Shown here: one piece after another, positions 31,518-43,400 of the stretch
Numbering within the stretch: the stretch's first letter is position 1
Layout: each line of letters opens with the position of its first letter
Assembly: GCF_001577835.2 (NCBI RefSeq)
Contig: NC_029516.1
Location: 75,399,475 to 75,463,474, forward strand
DNA from: Coturnix japonica
Lineage: Eukaryota; Chordata; Aves; Galliformes; Phasianidae
Length of the DNA stretch: 64,000 nucleotides
Direction: 5' to 3'
Made by a program: the position numbers and the translations under genes
Notes under the pieces: model-generated
Told to the model about the DNA's origin: nothing
Database searches by the model: none
Seen by the model: only the letters and a program-made list of their open reading frames with translations

Positions 31518-32970
31518 GTACTCCAAATAATAGGAAATGAGATGGGCTTCTGCAAGGGGGATCGCCTGAACCCTACTTATGACTTCCCTTAGAATTTCTT
31601 TAATTTCCAGCCTTTCTATGTGTATTATTGTTCTCAGACTGAAAAGATCACTAGTGTCATCAGATCTGGTCATCCCATAGCCATAGATGACTACATGTAG
31701 CAAACATGTGGACATTTTAGTTACTCAAAAGGGTAGTTGTTAGGGTTACGATAGGTGCAAGAAAGGAAATTAGCCCTAGGCTCTGACACCTGCCTCACAG
31801 GCTTAAGTAGGCTTTATCCAACAAAGCAGAAAAAGGCAAGAGGTACACCAATGCCTCTAGCATAATGCCAGTTCTTTCAATGCTTTACAACAAACCTCAG
31901 GCTTGTAGAAAAATGCAAAGGATAATGTGCCACAGACAGAGAGGCAGAAAGCAGAGCAAGAGCATCAACAAGTTTCTAGGTTTGTGCCATGGCAAGGAAT
32001 TCATTACATTCACAGCCAGTTTGTTCTGCTTTGTTCTTATGCCAGCATTGTTCAGCTCCTCTCTCAAGATGTTCTCCATGTAACCCATCTCTGCATCTTT
32101 TCCAGAGCTGTTTTCTTCTTGAGTGTGAGAGCCCATATCATATACTACGTCCTGAAGGAAAAAACACTTGTACAACTGCATAGTGGCTTCTCTACCTATA
32201 GTGTCCTTCCTGAGGCATGTTCTCCTTTTCTGTGAATGGCTGAAGATTTACTTATTGTTCAGTTCAATAGCCTGTTCGATAACCTATCTCATTGACTTTG
32301 GCTAATCTGGCCTTAATCCTATGCACCTTGATCTCTATGACACAGCTATCTTTGCTGCCCAGCACTGCTTGTTATTTGTGACTCCTGAGAGCAACTCTGT
32401 TGGCATATTTTCCCATTTAGTCAGGCCTAGAGTACTTCCCAATACTGTTTTCTCCTGCTTTCAATATATAAACAGGATAGATTTTATATCTTTAATTAGA
32501 TATTTTCTAAACTCCTAAGATATTTCCTAAGCTCCTTTTTCTAAGCTCCTTCAAGTCTTTCTGCTCTTCAGTCCAGGTAAATTCACCTCAGATTTCCTGA
32601 ATTTGACCAAGTTTGCCCTTCTGAAGTTGATAAAAGTAATTACTAACCCACTTCTGCTTGTTACTCTGTTTAAAGTAAATGGAAACAGTTGCTGAGTACT
32701 CAGCCCGTGCTATTTTCTACTACCAGCTTTTTTGAATGCCTTCATTACTTACTAAATTGAGGCTGTGTCTTGTCTCAGCGACTACAGTCATCTGAAAAAA
32801 TCTGGCAGCTATCGTACACATGGCTAGCTGGGCCCAAATTTATTATTAGAAGCATTTGTTTTCCAAGTGGTGTTGGGGAAGTTAAAGTTGACCATGGCAT
32901 AATTCCCAGTAATGTTTCTATAATAACATTTCAATGACAGACCTCTTCTTGCACCTTTGTATTTTAACAG

Positions 32971-33175
32971 TAGACAAGAAAGGCCAGGTTTCAATGAGGT
33001 GTACAAAGCAAATCCAGCCACTCCTCATAAAACAAAGGCTTCAAACAGGTGGTCTGGGCTGCTGGAAGCGGCTCTTCCTGTTCAAGTACAATGGAGAATT
33101 TTATGATGAACTGAATGATGATGAGCTGACAGACAGATGACTTATTTTTAAATAAATTGCAAATATCATTTGGTA
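32971..33175 (+). other. Candidate terminal exon with poly(A) signal
   Basis: Acceptor GTATTTTAACAG, then about 200 bases, with AATAAA at 33151-33156 and a T/G-rich stretch downstream. A frame entering from the acceptor runs about 55 codons to TGA at 33138-33140, just before the signal, ending acidic (FYDELNDDELTDR). The family is not recognised. The layout is that of a 3' terminal exon; transcription is not shown. Confidence 0.28.
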
Positions 33176-35759
33176 TTTTCCTCTTGGCTGTATGAAATGT
33201 CTAAACACTGAAACAGAAGGAGTATTGTATTAAGATTAGAAATGTTTTGGATATCTGCCTATAAGTCATATTCACATGGCTCAGGTCTGACTCCCATTTG
33301 GAAGAGGAGGGGAGCAGTAGAAAGAAGGTCCCCTCCATGAGCTCTTGTGCATTGAGGAGACCACAGCAGCCTTTTCTGCTCTAAGGCTGCTCTCCTCAGC
33401 CTGGAGTGCCATGATGACAGGATTCCCTCTTCCATGCTGCCAGCCCTATTTCCTGTGGGTACATACTGGAGTCTTCTGACCTGTGGCTGAGGTGATTATG
33501 TGGCAGAAGCTGCAAACTAAGTCAATCAAGGGGTGAAATGCTTTTTAACCTTTCCCAGCTGTTGTGCCAGGAGTTTGAGTATATCTTGAGCCTCTAAAAG
33601 TAAGAAACGTGCAAAGTCCTCTTCTTCTTTATCCACATCCTTTTCTCATTGTGTTTAGTCTCCTGTTTACATACTGTGATGCTTCTAGCATTCATGACTT
33701 ATATAGGTTCCCTTAGCATTCTTAACCTTTTCCTTGGGCTCTAATCATGATTGTTTGTATCACTTTTACATTCCTGTCTCTTATCCTGTACTGCTACATC
33801 ATCATCATGTCTTCATGAATAGGCCCAATCTGAGGAGTACTCCCAATTGTTTAGCTCTTACAAGCCAGTAAAGAAGTGCAGGCTGGTTACTGTCAGCCAA
33901 AGAAATGTGCCAAAAGTGTGCGATGTTATATAATGAGAGCTGCAGTAGCTGCCTTAGTGCTTGCAGTAATGGCTTCGGCTGGATGGGTGAAGCCTGCAAG
34001 GCACAGTACAGAAACTTGATGGTCTGGAGGCCAGAATAGGCTGTGCAGTGGGGGGTCAGAAGGAAAAACAGGGAAACTTTTTCATAAAACGCACAGAAGA
34101 AGAATCTGGGCATTGAGCTGTGCTTAAAACAGAAAAGGCATCTCACATGCTGTCCTGCTCTTGAAATGGCAGACAGGGAACAGTGAGTCCTGCAGGGCAC
34201 GGTGTTACTGTAGGAATGACAGAGCTGCATAAAAGGCCACGTAAAGAAGCTTATGTCAGTGAGCTGAGCACATGATGCTGAGTAGGTAGGAACCCAGAGC
34301 CACAGGAACAAGGACTCCTTGCTTCCTCTGAGCTCAGAGCCCTGCTTGCACTTAATGCTGTGGCTGTGACATAGCAGCAGACTACAAAATAAGGGTATGC
34401 CAGCACCCTGCCACCCCATTGGCTGGTTGCTCTCTCCTGTGCACTGTGCCATTTCTCTCCATCCCCCCAGGTCTAACTCTTGCTAGATACCCTGGCCAGC
34501 ATTCTCTGTGAACGATAGTCTAGGTGTAACTGCTGCATCTCTGTTAGGCATGTGGGAGAAGAGGATCTTGAAAGGTCTGTTTCCTGCAAGGGGAAGAAAT
34601 GTCATCCCTTGTCCTCTATCCCTGAGAGAAGGGCTGTTCTCAGCACTGTAAAGCTTTGGTCTGTATTAGCCTTGGTGGCTGGTGTGAAACTTATCTTGAG
34701 TTCCATAAGACAATGTAGTTTAACAGGAATGAGGTAACAAACTTGGAGGGAGAAATCTGTGGTTTAATATTATCCTTGATCTGGTGAAGAACACTAGCTG
34801 CTTGCGATCCATTCTCCATAAATTTGCAAACTCACTCTCCTTCTTCCTTTAGTTTTGCTTACACTGTTCTTCAGGTGGGTGTGTTAGACCTATTTTTACC
34901 TCTGCACACTCCCAGTGAATCACAAGGATGCTTAATCCTTACTGTATGATGTATTACTTTACAGGTTTTGTGGATGGTCTTATGTGTAGATGCATACCTT
35001 GAGGTCTTCATTTTGCTTAGCGGATGGTGCTCACTGGTGTCCTCACCACTTCAGGTGGCACTGAACTGGCTCCTGGGGCAGGCTTTGTCAAGTTGTCTCC
35101 CTGCCAAGTCTCTGGTAGAAATATCATACGACCACTAATCAGTGAATGAACAAGCTACCTGAGGACTGGTGCTTAGCACAGCTCATGCAGTCAGAGCAGT
35201 GGTTAGCAGAGCCCTAGCACTTGGAGCAATGGGACTAGGAGAAGCACTGTGAAACAGGGATGTGCTAAGTTAGGTTTTGGAGCTCCACAATGGAGATTTG
35301 GGCATGCATGGGACTCAGGGCTGTCCTCATGGTATGATAAATAGGAGATTAGAATTAAATTGATGGTAGGCAATAAGGCTAGAAAACGAGTTGGAAAGGG
35401 ATGTTGTGATATCCTGTATTTCTGTGTTCATCTCTTAGAGTCATTAAGCTCAATTGCATTTTAATTCTAGGATCAGGGGTGTATGGTAGGATGTGCACAG
35501 TGCCAGATTACCAAATTGTCTCACTTACCGGATTGCAGCAGAGGAAATCACTTTCATGATGGTGCAGCTTTCCATTCTGTTATTCCTGTTCTACTTTGTT
35601 TTTTCCCATGTCCAACAGGTTTTCCTTCCATTTCCTGTAATTTTTCTCTTTGTTTCTCTCTCATTTTGCAAGCTGGGGTAGAATCAGGCTGTAACTTTTT
35701 TCTCAGCATCAGTGAAGCCTCAGGACTGCCTCACTTCAATTTATAGGAGGGAGAGGAGG
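33176..35759. other. Intergenic stretch with one long antisense open frame
   Basis: The only notable feature is a 215-codon ATG-started open frame on the minus strand (34452-33805), rich in Leu, Ser, His and Cys and unlike any family I recognise. It is not called as a gene. Otherwise nothing was recognised. Confidence 0.4.
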
Positions 35760-36500
35760 TTCTTTTAATATATGTATACCCGATGGCAAGATTAAGACAC
35801 AACAGGTCAAATGTTAGCTCAACCAGTTTAATACAAATCCTAGTCACTTAGGGATGCGGGGGAAGGAAGATGGGTGATAGAAAAGAGATAGGAAATAAAA
35901 GCAAGGAGTCTTTGTAGAGAGCAAGAGAGAGAGTCACCACCGTGGGTCCCGAGGTTCGTAGTAGGTCTGTTGATCTCAGAAACTCATCCAGTCACTGCAG
36001 GGGATGGGAGAAAGCCAGGAAGGCAAGAAGGGAGTGGGGGAGTGTGGGGGGGTGGGGGCTTTCCAAAGAGGTTTTTCCCCTCAGGGAATTCTCCATCAAA
36101 GGTTTCTTTGGGAGTTTTTTTCTTCAGAGTCCTTAGTTTAGTGACGGCTTTTTATCCCCCATTTCTCAGTTTTTTTCTTCTTTTCTCTTAGTTCAGTGTG
36201 ACATACCTGGCCCAGCAGATAAGCCTGCAGAGAGTAGCTCCTTCCTTGCCATGCACAAGCATTATCGTCTTCTGCAGTGGTCAGCTCCTTCAGGCTGCAT
36301 CCCCACAGAAAGACTGCTTGTCCACTTCTGCTTGTCTTTACACTTATAAGCAGAAGTACTGTGGCATGGTAACACCCACCACTCACCACCCTAGAATTCA
36401 CAGTTATCAGTTAAAGTCTTATCACCAAAAAGGCCTCACGAAGCAAGCTTTGAGACAAACAGTTTTGTCTTTCACAAGGAGGCACACAGTTTCCTCTGGC
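35760..36500 (-). mobile_element. Possible solo LTR-like repeat, family uncertain
   Basis: Composition and motifs suggest an old LTR-type dispersed repeat read on the minus strand. A TATA-like CTTATAAG lies at about 36343-36350 and a G/C-rich purine block at 36000-36060. I have only a vague resemblance to avian ERV-L LTRs to offer. No retroviral coding segment is beside it. If real, it is a degraded fossil; the edges are approximate. Confidence 0.25.
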
Positions 36501-37284
36501 ACTTAAATGTGACTCCTTTTTATTTTAGCTATTGCTTTGCATTTAGAGGCTTCTGTGGCTTTTACGATTGGTTTGGGGAAAGGCTTGTGTCTCAGGGGAG
36601 TTTAATTTTGAACAGAAAAAGCCAAAGAGTTCTGTTGACTTTTGGTCACATGCATTGTTTTTGCTTGCAGGGGCATTCATTTGGCTTCCTGCTTGTCATC
36701 CTTTCACAAAGTATTTTGTAGGCTACTCATTGTCAAATCATTGCTGATACTGTTTGTGTGCAATGGGATATATCCCAGAAAAGTGATTTCTTGTGCTTTC
36801 TTCCAAATAAATCAGTCAGTGCTACAGTTCAGTTATTAACTTCTGGACTGTGCAGATCCTTTTGAAAAAGGCTAGGAACCAAATGCTGCATGGTTTTTTT
36901 GCACCACAGCCATTGTTCAAACTGGCACTTAAATCCTTGAATTCAGTCAGAGGTGTTATTTAGATTACAACGAGCAGCGCTTTCTATTCTGCTGCTGGCC
37001 TTGGGTAGGTACAGTTGCCAGAAGAAACTGAAATGAAAGAATTGTTAAGCAACTCTGTCATTAAATTGTTTAACTGTTGTGGTAGAATTTGGGATTTCAC
37101 AGATTTTTTTTCTTGCTTTTTTTTTTTTTTAATTTTTTATTTTTTTCCCGGAGAGAGATGCTTTCAGGTGTCTTATATATGTATCTTTTCATTTATTATT
37201 CACACACGGAGTCTTAATGCTAGGGAATCAGTCTGTCAGCAACAGGTCTTCTCTCGGGTTCATTATATGGCCTGTGGACTTCAG
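36501..37284. other. Intergenic stretch, no gene recognised
   Basis: Contains a T-rich run at about 37107-37147. No repeat family or coding segment was recognised. Confidence 0.4.
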
Positions 37285-37570
37285 AATCATACAATGGCCT
37301 GGGCTGAAAAGGACCACGATGGTCATGTAATTCCAACCCCCTGCTATGTGCAGGGTCACCAACCAGCAGACCAGGCTGCCCAGAGCCACATCCAGCCTGG
37401 CCTTGAATGCCTCCAGGGATGGGGCGTCCACAGCCTCCTTGGGCAACCTGTTCCAGTGCGTCACCACCCTCTGTGTGAAAAACTTCCTCCTAATATCTAA
37501 CCTAAACCTCCCCTATCTTAGTTTACAACTATTCTGCCTTGATCCCCCCTTAGTTTAAAACCATTCCCCT
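37285..37570 (-). mobile_element. CR1 LINE 3' fragment
   Basis: Minus-strand translation gives MVTHWNRLPKEAVDAPSLEA followed by FKARLDVALG, the CR1 ORF2 C-terminus, then the CR1 3' untranslated part. It is 5'-truncated near 37570. Confidence 0.92.
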
Positions 37571-38899
37571 CTTAAACTGCAGCTATGAATGCTTTGCTCT
37601 TCCTAGAGTTACACACATTGTGCAAGACTCCCACAGAATCCACAAGCCAGCTGCTGTCTCCCTGCCCAGAGACCCATACTGCGCTGTTATTAATACCCAA
37701 GCTAGCTGATGTGAAGTTAATTTCATGCTCATGAACTCATGTGCAAAAGATGCAGCTGCAGCATAAGCATCCTGTCTGGAACAGAGACAGGAATAGTATC
37801 CATTTCCTCAAGGCTTCCTATGCTCCTTTGTATTGAATTGTCCCACTATCTTGTGCTGTAGAAACCTGGCACATCCCTAAGCTGGCCCATCCTGTGTCTT
37901 AAACAAAGGATGTGCCTCAGCAAGCAAAGTAAGGCCAAAGCAACATAGTGCTGGGCTGTGTAATTTAAGGCTGTCATGTAGCACATGTGCAAGAGGATTG
38001 AGGTGAAGTCATATAGCCAGTCCTCTGCTATTTCCTAACTTCTGACTCCTTCATTGTGCAACCATAATGGTTTTTGTTGTTTTTTTTTTTTTTAAATTTG
38101 TTTTTGTGCCCATTGGGGTGAACTGAAGGGTATGGACAGAAAAGATGAGAGGTGATAGGAAAAGGCTAATAACAGCATTAGTAAATAACGTTAGAAGGCA
38201 GATATTCTAACTAGATACTTTGAAGTAGCATTGTTTTTAAGTGCCGGGGTGCAAAGAGTAAAAACCTGAGGATCCTCTCAGGAGAAGGGATCAAAAATAT
38301 GAAGGTATTTTCAGCTCAAGGTAAGATTAGTTACAACAGCCTGAACTTTGGTTCACAACCCAGAACACGCTGAAGCCACCTCGTTTGGCTTTGAAGAGCC
38401 TCTTAAGAACAGACTGAATTTCCCATCCATTAGCTGTGATGTCATGGCACGTACATCTAGAGATCGTACTAAAGTTCTGCTTCCCACATCCCACCCCTGG
38501 GCATTCTCTGTACTTTCTGAGGCTGACCACAGCGGTGGCAATGGTAACCATCAAAAATACCCAGGAGCTGCACTTCCAGTGAAGGAAATAACGCTCTCTC
38601 GTGTCTCTAAAGCACACTCTTGATGCACCACGTAGGGAAATTACAGATCAGCAGCGCTGAGGATCGCGATACAGCCCCCATCACAAAAATACAACAGGGA
38701 TGCAGTACGTGCTTTCATACAAGGTGTTTTTTTGCTCTTGGTTTGCCCCTTGCCGCTGGCAGAACCATTGAGTTGGATCTCATTGCTTCAAGCAGAGACT
38801 TTCCAGGAACCCCCGGCTGTCTCTGGGCCGGTAACACCGAGCAGCAAAGGTGCAGCCTGTTCTGTAGCAGCTTTCTAGAACCAGTTCCTCCCCCGGTGC
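37571..38899. other. Intergenic stretch rising into the CpG island
   Basis: No repeat beyond a T-run (about 38076-38094). A strong donor-like CTCAAG|GTAAGA lies near 38321. No conserved coding segment was recognised. Confidence 0.4.
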
Positions 38900-40400
38900 C
38901 CTGTGGGCTTTGGCGTGGGTGGGAATCGTCGAAGGCAGCGGCACGGAAAGGGAGAACCCTGTGCCACTCAGCTCGCCTGGCTTTTCAGTTTTTACTTCTG
39001 AAGCGGGTGCCCTGCTTCCCCTCGCTGCCCAGGACTCAGCGCTTCCCGCAGGCGGGTGGGCAGGAGGAAACAGCAGCCTCTGTAACCGCAGCCGGTGAGG
39101 GAGGACGCGCGGGGGATGGAGCAGCGCGGTGCCTTCCCTCACACGAGGCTCTCCTCCCCTGGAAGGCTTCGATTTAAGCTAAGGAGGAGCTTCAGCAGAC
39201 GCGAGTCAAACACCACCTCCATCCTAACGCGCAGCATGCTTCCTTCCACGTTTTCTTTTGCAGATGGGTCTCAGCTGAACGAAGCCCCGCTCTTCTTCCT
39301 CATCATTGCCCTAAGCGTGCGGAAGTCGGGCTGGAGCTGCTTGCGGCCGGTACAGCCCCGATAAGAAGCAGCGTGTTATCTTCTCTCTGCGGTCTGATCT
39401 GGAGTCCTTTCCCTGTTGACAACTGGTAAGTGGACGCGTCTGCCGTACGGAGCCCGTTTAGCTTTGTGTTCTGCTGCGTGTGCTCAGAGGGTGTCGCACC
39501 CACAGCGGCTGTCGAACGGAGCGCTCGGTTCCGAGTTTTCCCCATGGGATATCTCTCCGCTCCCCTGCGTTATGTCAGCCGGGGAAGCTCCCAGCTACCC
39601 TCAAGTAAGTTTACAGCTTTAGAGCCTCCTCCAGGTTCTGCTGCTGCTGCTGCTCCGTGTAAGTCCCCGCGCGTTCAGAGGCAGAGCCGTAAGGGCTGAC
39701 GCTGCTCCGCGCGTTCCTCGCCGAAAGCGCAGCCAGAAGGACGGAGCCTGCCTCCGCAAGCCGTCTTGAAGGCGAGTTGCGGTCGTAATTGGCTCGAGCT
39801 GCCGAGATGAGATGTCCCAGACCTTTCCCAGAGGTCCTCGGAAACTTCCTGGCGAAGCCGAGCTCCGAGCGGAGTCACGCCGTGGGGCTGCCGCCGGGAT
39901 GAACGCCGGCGCCGAGCGGCGGTGACGGAACACCCTGCGGCCCCTGGCGGCTGCGGGGCCCCCAGCCAGGTGGGGCAGCGGCGCGCGGCGGGGGGCCCGG
40001 GGGCGGCCTCGTGGCCCCGCCCGACGGCGGAGCGGCGGAACGCGGCTCCCCCGCGGCGGCCCCGCTGCGGGGCCGGGGCGGCGGGCGGAGTCCCGGGCGC
40101 CAGGAGCCCCCGCCTCGGGGCACCCCCGGCGGGCGGTGAGTGCCCGCGGCGGGCGAGTAACGGGCCGGGTGCGGCGGGCGGAGACGGCGGGCTCCGTTCG
40201 GAGCCGAGGAGGGAGATCCGCCGCTGCTGCCGCTAAGCCGCTCGTAATGCTTGGTAATGCCGCCGTGAGCGGGGCTGTCGCGGGGCGCCGGGAGGGAGGT
40301 GGCTGTGCGAGCTGCCGGAGGCCCGGCGTGGGGAGAAACAATGGCTGTATAGGTGACTCTGCCTTGAGCTGCGCGAAGCCATTAGTTAGAGTTCTGCGTG
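38900..40400. promoter_or_regulatory. ST3GAL6: CpG island, probable ST3GAL6 promoter
   Basis: About 1.5 kb rich in CG dinucleotides, densest at 39840-40330, in an otherwise AT-rich region. It lies 16 kb upstream of, and on the correct side of, the first ST3GAL6 coding exon. That exon has only 11 bases before its ATG, so upstream non-coding exons are required. Strong plus-strand donors in the island are ACTG|GTAAGT (exon end 39425), TCAA|GTAAGT (39604) and GGCG|GTGAGT (40135). No TATA box was seen. The large open frames across the island, both strands, are products of its high GC. Confidence 0.65.
39264..39425 (+). other. Candidate ST3GAL6 5' untranslated exon (162 bases)
   Basis: A pyrimidine-rich TTTTCTTTTGCAG acceptor and an ACTG|GTAAGT donor bracket 162 bases inside the CpG island. 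An internal exon here would imply a transcription start further upstream. It opens with a short ATG frame that stops after four codons. Its identity as an ST3GAL6 exon is inferred. Confidence 0.3.
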
Positions 40401-43400
40401 TGCTTGTGGTGGAGGGAACGAGCCTTGGAAGCTTCGTGCTGCCTGCTTTTCAGTGTTATTACGCTGAGTTGTTATTTAGCAGTGTGGTCGGTGTTTCTAT
40501 TTTAGCCGCTGCAAGCCGTGTGCTCAGCCCTGTTGCTCTTGCTCAACTTGAAATTTCCATAGAGAGGAGCGGGAACTCTTCCTGATCCGCAGTTGGAACC
40601 AAGGTTTTTGGGAGCTATCTGTTTTTTTCTGTGCACCTTGAACTCCTGTTACCCTGCTTAAAACCTCGTTTGTTTGGTGTGTCTCTCCTTTACTGACCCT
40701 ACGTAGAGCTATTCATAGGAACAACGTGGCTGCAGGGCTGTGCTGTGGGATGAGATTACTTGGTGCAACCCGGCAACTCCTGCTGCTGGATGGTGTAAAA
40801 GTTGCCGTATGTAATAACATACAGTTTCTTATGTGGAGAATGTGGTTGTACCAGACCTGTCAGTCCAAAATGTTGAAAACTAAGTTCGAGGAGGGCGTAG
40901 AGACAAAGGAAATGTGCATGAGCACGGCTTCTTACCAACCCATTTCAGGAGAAGAGAATATTACCACCTGATTAGGTCATGGATGTGGTGTTTCTGAAGG
41001 CAAAGTATCTCTGTCTGTATGTCACATTGCACCAGTGGTAGCTTTGTTTTTCTTCCCACCTACGTGAAATAAATCCATGGGTCTTTCTGTACAGCCTGAA
41101 GAGGTGCCTGCATCATGGGCATGTCTGTGTCTGTTAAGCTGAAGCAGTCAGTGATGTCATTCTTCAGGCCTATAATAACTGCCTATGAAAAAAACCAGCA
41201 GCAATAAGGTCCACGGGATAGGTCCCATGATCTCCCTGAGGGTCTTTCTGGCTGTGAGAGACCCTTTTTGCATGTGGAATGTATGAGTCACCCCCTGAGG
41301 CTCCCAGTATCCAGGCACTCCTCTGCCTGAAGCAGGACAGCTGCCCTGGGGCAGTGCCCATGGAGCCGTTGCAGGGGGGGGACAGAGCAGGGCAGTGGGA
41401 CCCCAGAGCTGTCTGTAGGATCACAAGGGCACAAACTGTAAAGGTGGAAGGAAATAGGTGAGTTATGGTGTTTTGGTTAGATGAGGAGATAGGCAAGACA
41501 CTGCTTTGATATCTACCATGTGCACTGCTAAATAGAGGCTTTAGTAATTACAAATGGGTGTTGCCTTCCTCAGAAGGAAAATGCTGTGGTCCACGTAGTG
41601 AATGATCCCATTCACAGAGCCAAGTGCTCGAGGTCCTTCACCTTCTCAGACTTTTGAAAAGTTACAAGCAGAGATAGTCTTAGAGGGTTTCTCATGACAG
41701 CTTTCTTCTTTGTGTTGCTCATTTTTGGGTGGAAGAACAGTTGTCTTTGTGATGGCCTCTATGTACCATGAGCATCTTTTTATCCTGCACTCATTTTTGG
41801 TGATGGTTTCTGGGTGTTATGATAAACATCTCTCAGTAAACGACTGATCCTTCCAAGCCAGCTTTACAAGAGCTCTCCCAAGTCTGCCCTGGCTAGTTTG
41901 TGGTTTTCTGCCCTCCATGTGTAGCTTCATGTGCTGCTGGGCATTTTGGTTCAGGTGCTTTGCCTGGAAAAGGATACAGACCGATGGGTCCCTTATAAAT
42001 GTAACTTGAAGAGTGCTGTGAGTCTCTGTGAGGCTGTCCACACCATTGCCTCAAAGGAGTCTGTAAGGAAAAACTCTTTGTTTTGCACAGTATGGTTTGC
42101 ACTGTAGCACAGGTTCTTGTTCTGTTATTCTTTGTGCCTGAAGATTCAGGTTATTTTAATTATAAGCATGATTTTTTGTTTTTAATTGTCGTATGAGATA
42201 CTGTACTGTGGCCCTCTAGTTAAGGGCATATTAGGAACAGATTCCAGATGACTTGAAACGCTTCTTCAGAAACCGTTTCTTACAGATGCTTACAATATTA
42301 TAGCACAACAAATGGAAATATGCACTGTGCTTTTAAGAGGAGTTCGATTTACCAAAGTTATGACAGCTCAGCTGTTATTCGTTTGAGTTATATGTTCCTT
42401 ATTTGGGCTGGCTTGGTAGACAAGGTAGTGAAAAATACAGGGAAATTAATCTGAGGTAACTGAGTGTAGAGGGTTTTTTGGTTTATTTCAGAGTTTCTAT
42501 TTTCTGCCATGTGTTTACGTAAAAGCCCAGGAGCTTAGCAGGAGAACAACAACAAAAAAAAGCCCTCAACTTTCCCGTTAATCCAGTTTTCTTTCTGCTT
42601 CTACTTCTGCAGTGTTACATACTACTAACCCTCTACTATTTGTAATCTTCAGGGGGGAAATAAAATACAACTTTATTTTCTTCTTCTTCTTTCCCTCCCT
42701 CCTTATTGGTGTGTGAACTTCTGGAGGTGTTAAATCTTCCCTATCTGCCTTTTATCCTCATCCTACAGAAGAATCTGAACCCTTTGCTTTTCATGGTGGT
42801 TGCTGAGGTTGGAGGGAAACATCACGTGCAAGCTGCAGTTGCCTTTGCAGGTCACCTTTCTGCAGTGTATAGAAATAAATCTGCTGCACTTTGTGGTTCG
42901 GTGTTTCAATCACTGCTATCAGTAGCTGGTCTTTGTGCAGGAAGCTCGAAAAGCTGAGGAGTGATAGGCAGCGTGTGTGCTATTAAATAGAAACAGAAAC
43001 ATGGAGCTTGCTCATGGTATCACTGCCGTTTGAATAAACGTATGTGCAGGTTATGGTAAAACGCTTCAGTAATGCTGTGTTCAGGATGTATCAACTTAAA
43101 ACATCACATCATTCAAATTCGTTTTGTTAGGGTGGAGTAGCTCTTTGGTGTTCTGAATACAGTCATAACTTACTCTTAATGGCAAGACTGAAACGTTGGT
43201 ATCTCAACAGGAAGATCCTTTACAGCACTGCCACAGAGTGAGTGAATTTTAAGTGTCTCCTAGATAATAACTGAAGTCTCTGTGTAACTGTTGGTGTTGT
43301 TCCATTCCCAGCTCCGGCAGCAGCCGTAAAACCCAACTGCATTGTACTGGAGCTATTCTTTACATTCCAGCATCTGTGGGGAGCCAGGAGGAGCAAGGCA

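Noticed and set aside
32540-32800. Segment resembling an old dispersed repeat (TCAGATTTCCTGAATTTGAC region)
   Set aside because: Vague familiarity only; no diagnostic ends, no coding part and no family name I can support.
39619-40341. 240-codon minus-strand open frame, and matching plus-strand frames, over the CpG island
   Set aside because: Pro/Arg/Ala/Gly-rich on every frame, as expected where stop codons are rare because of high GC; no domain or homology is apparent.
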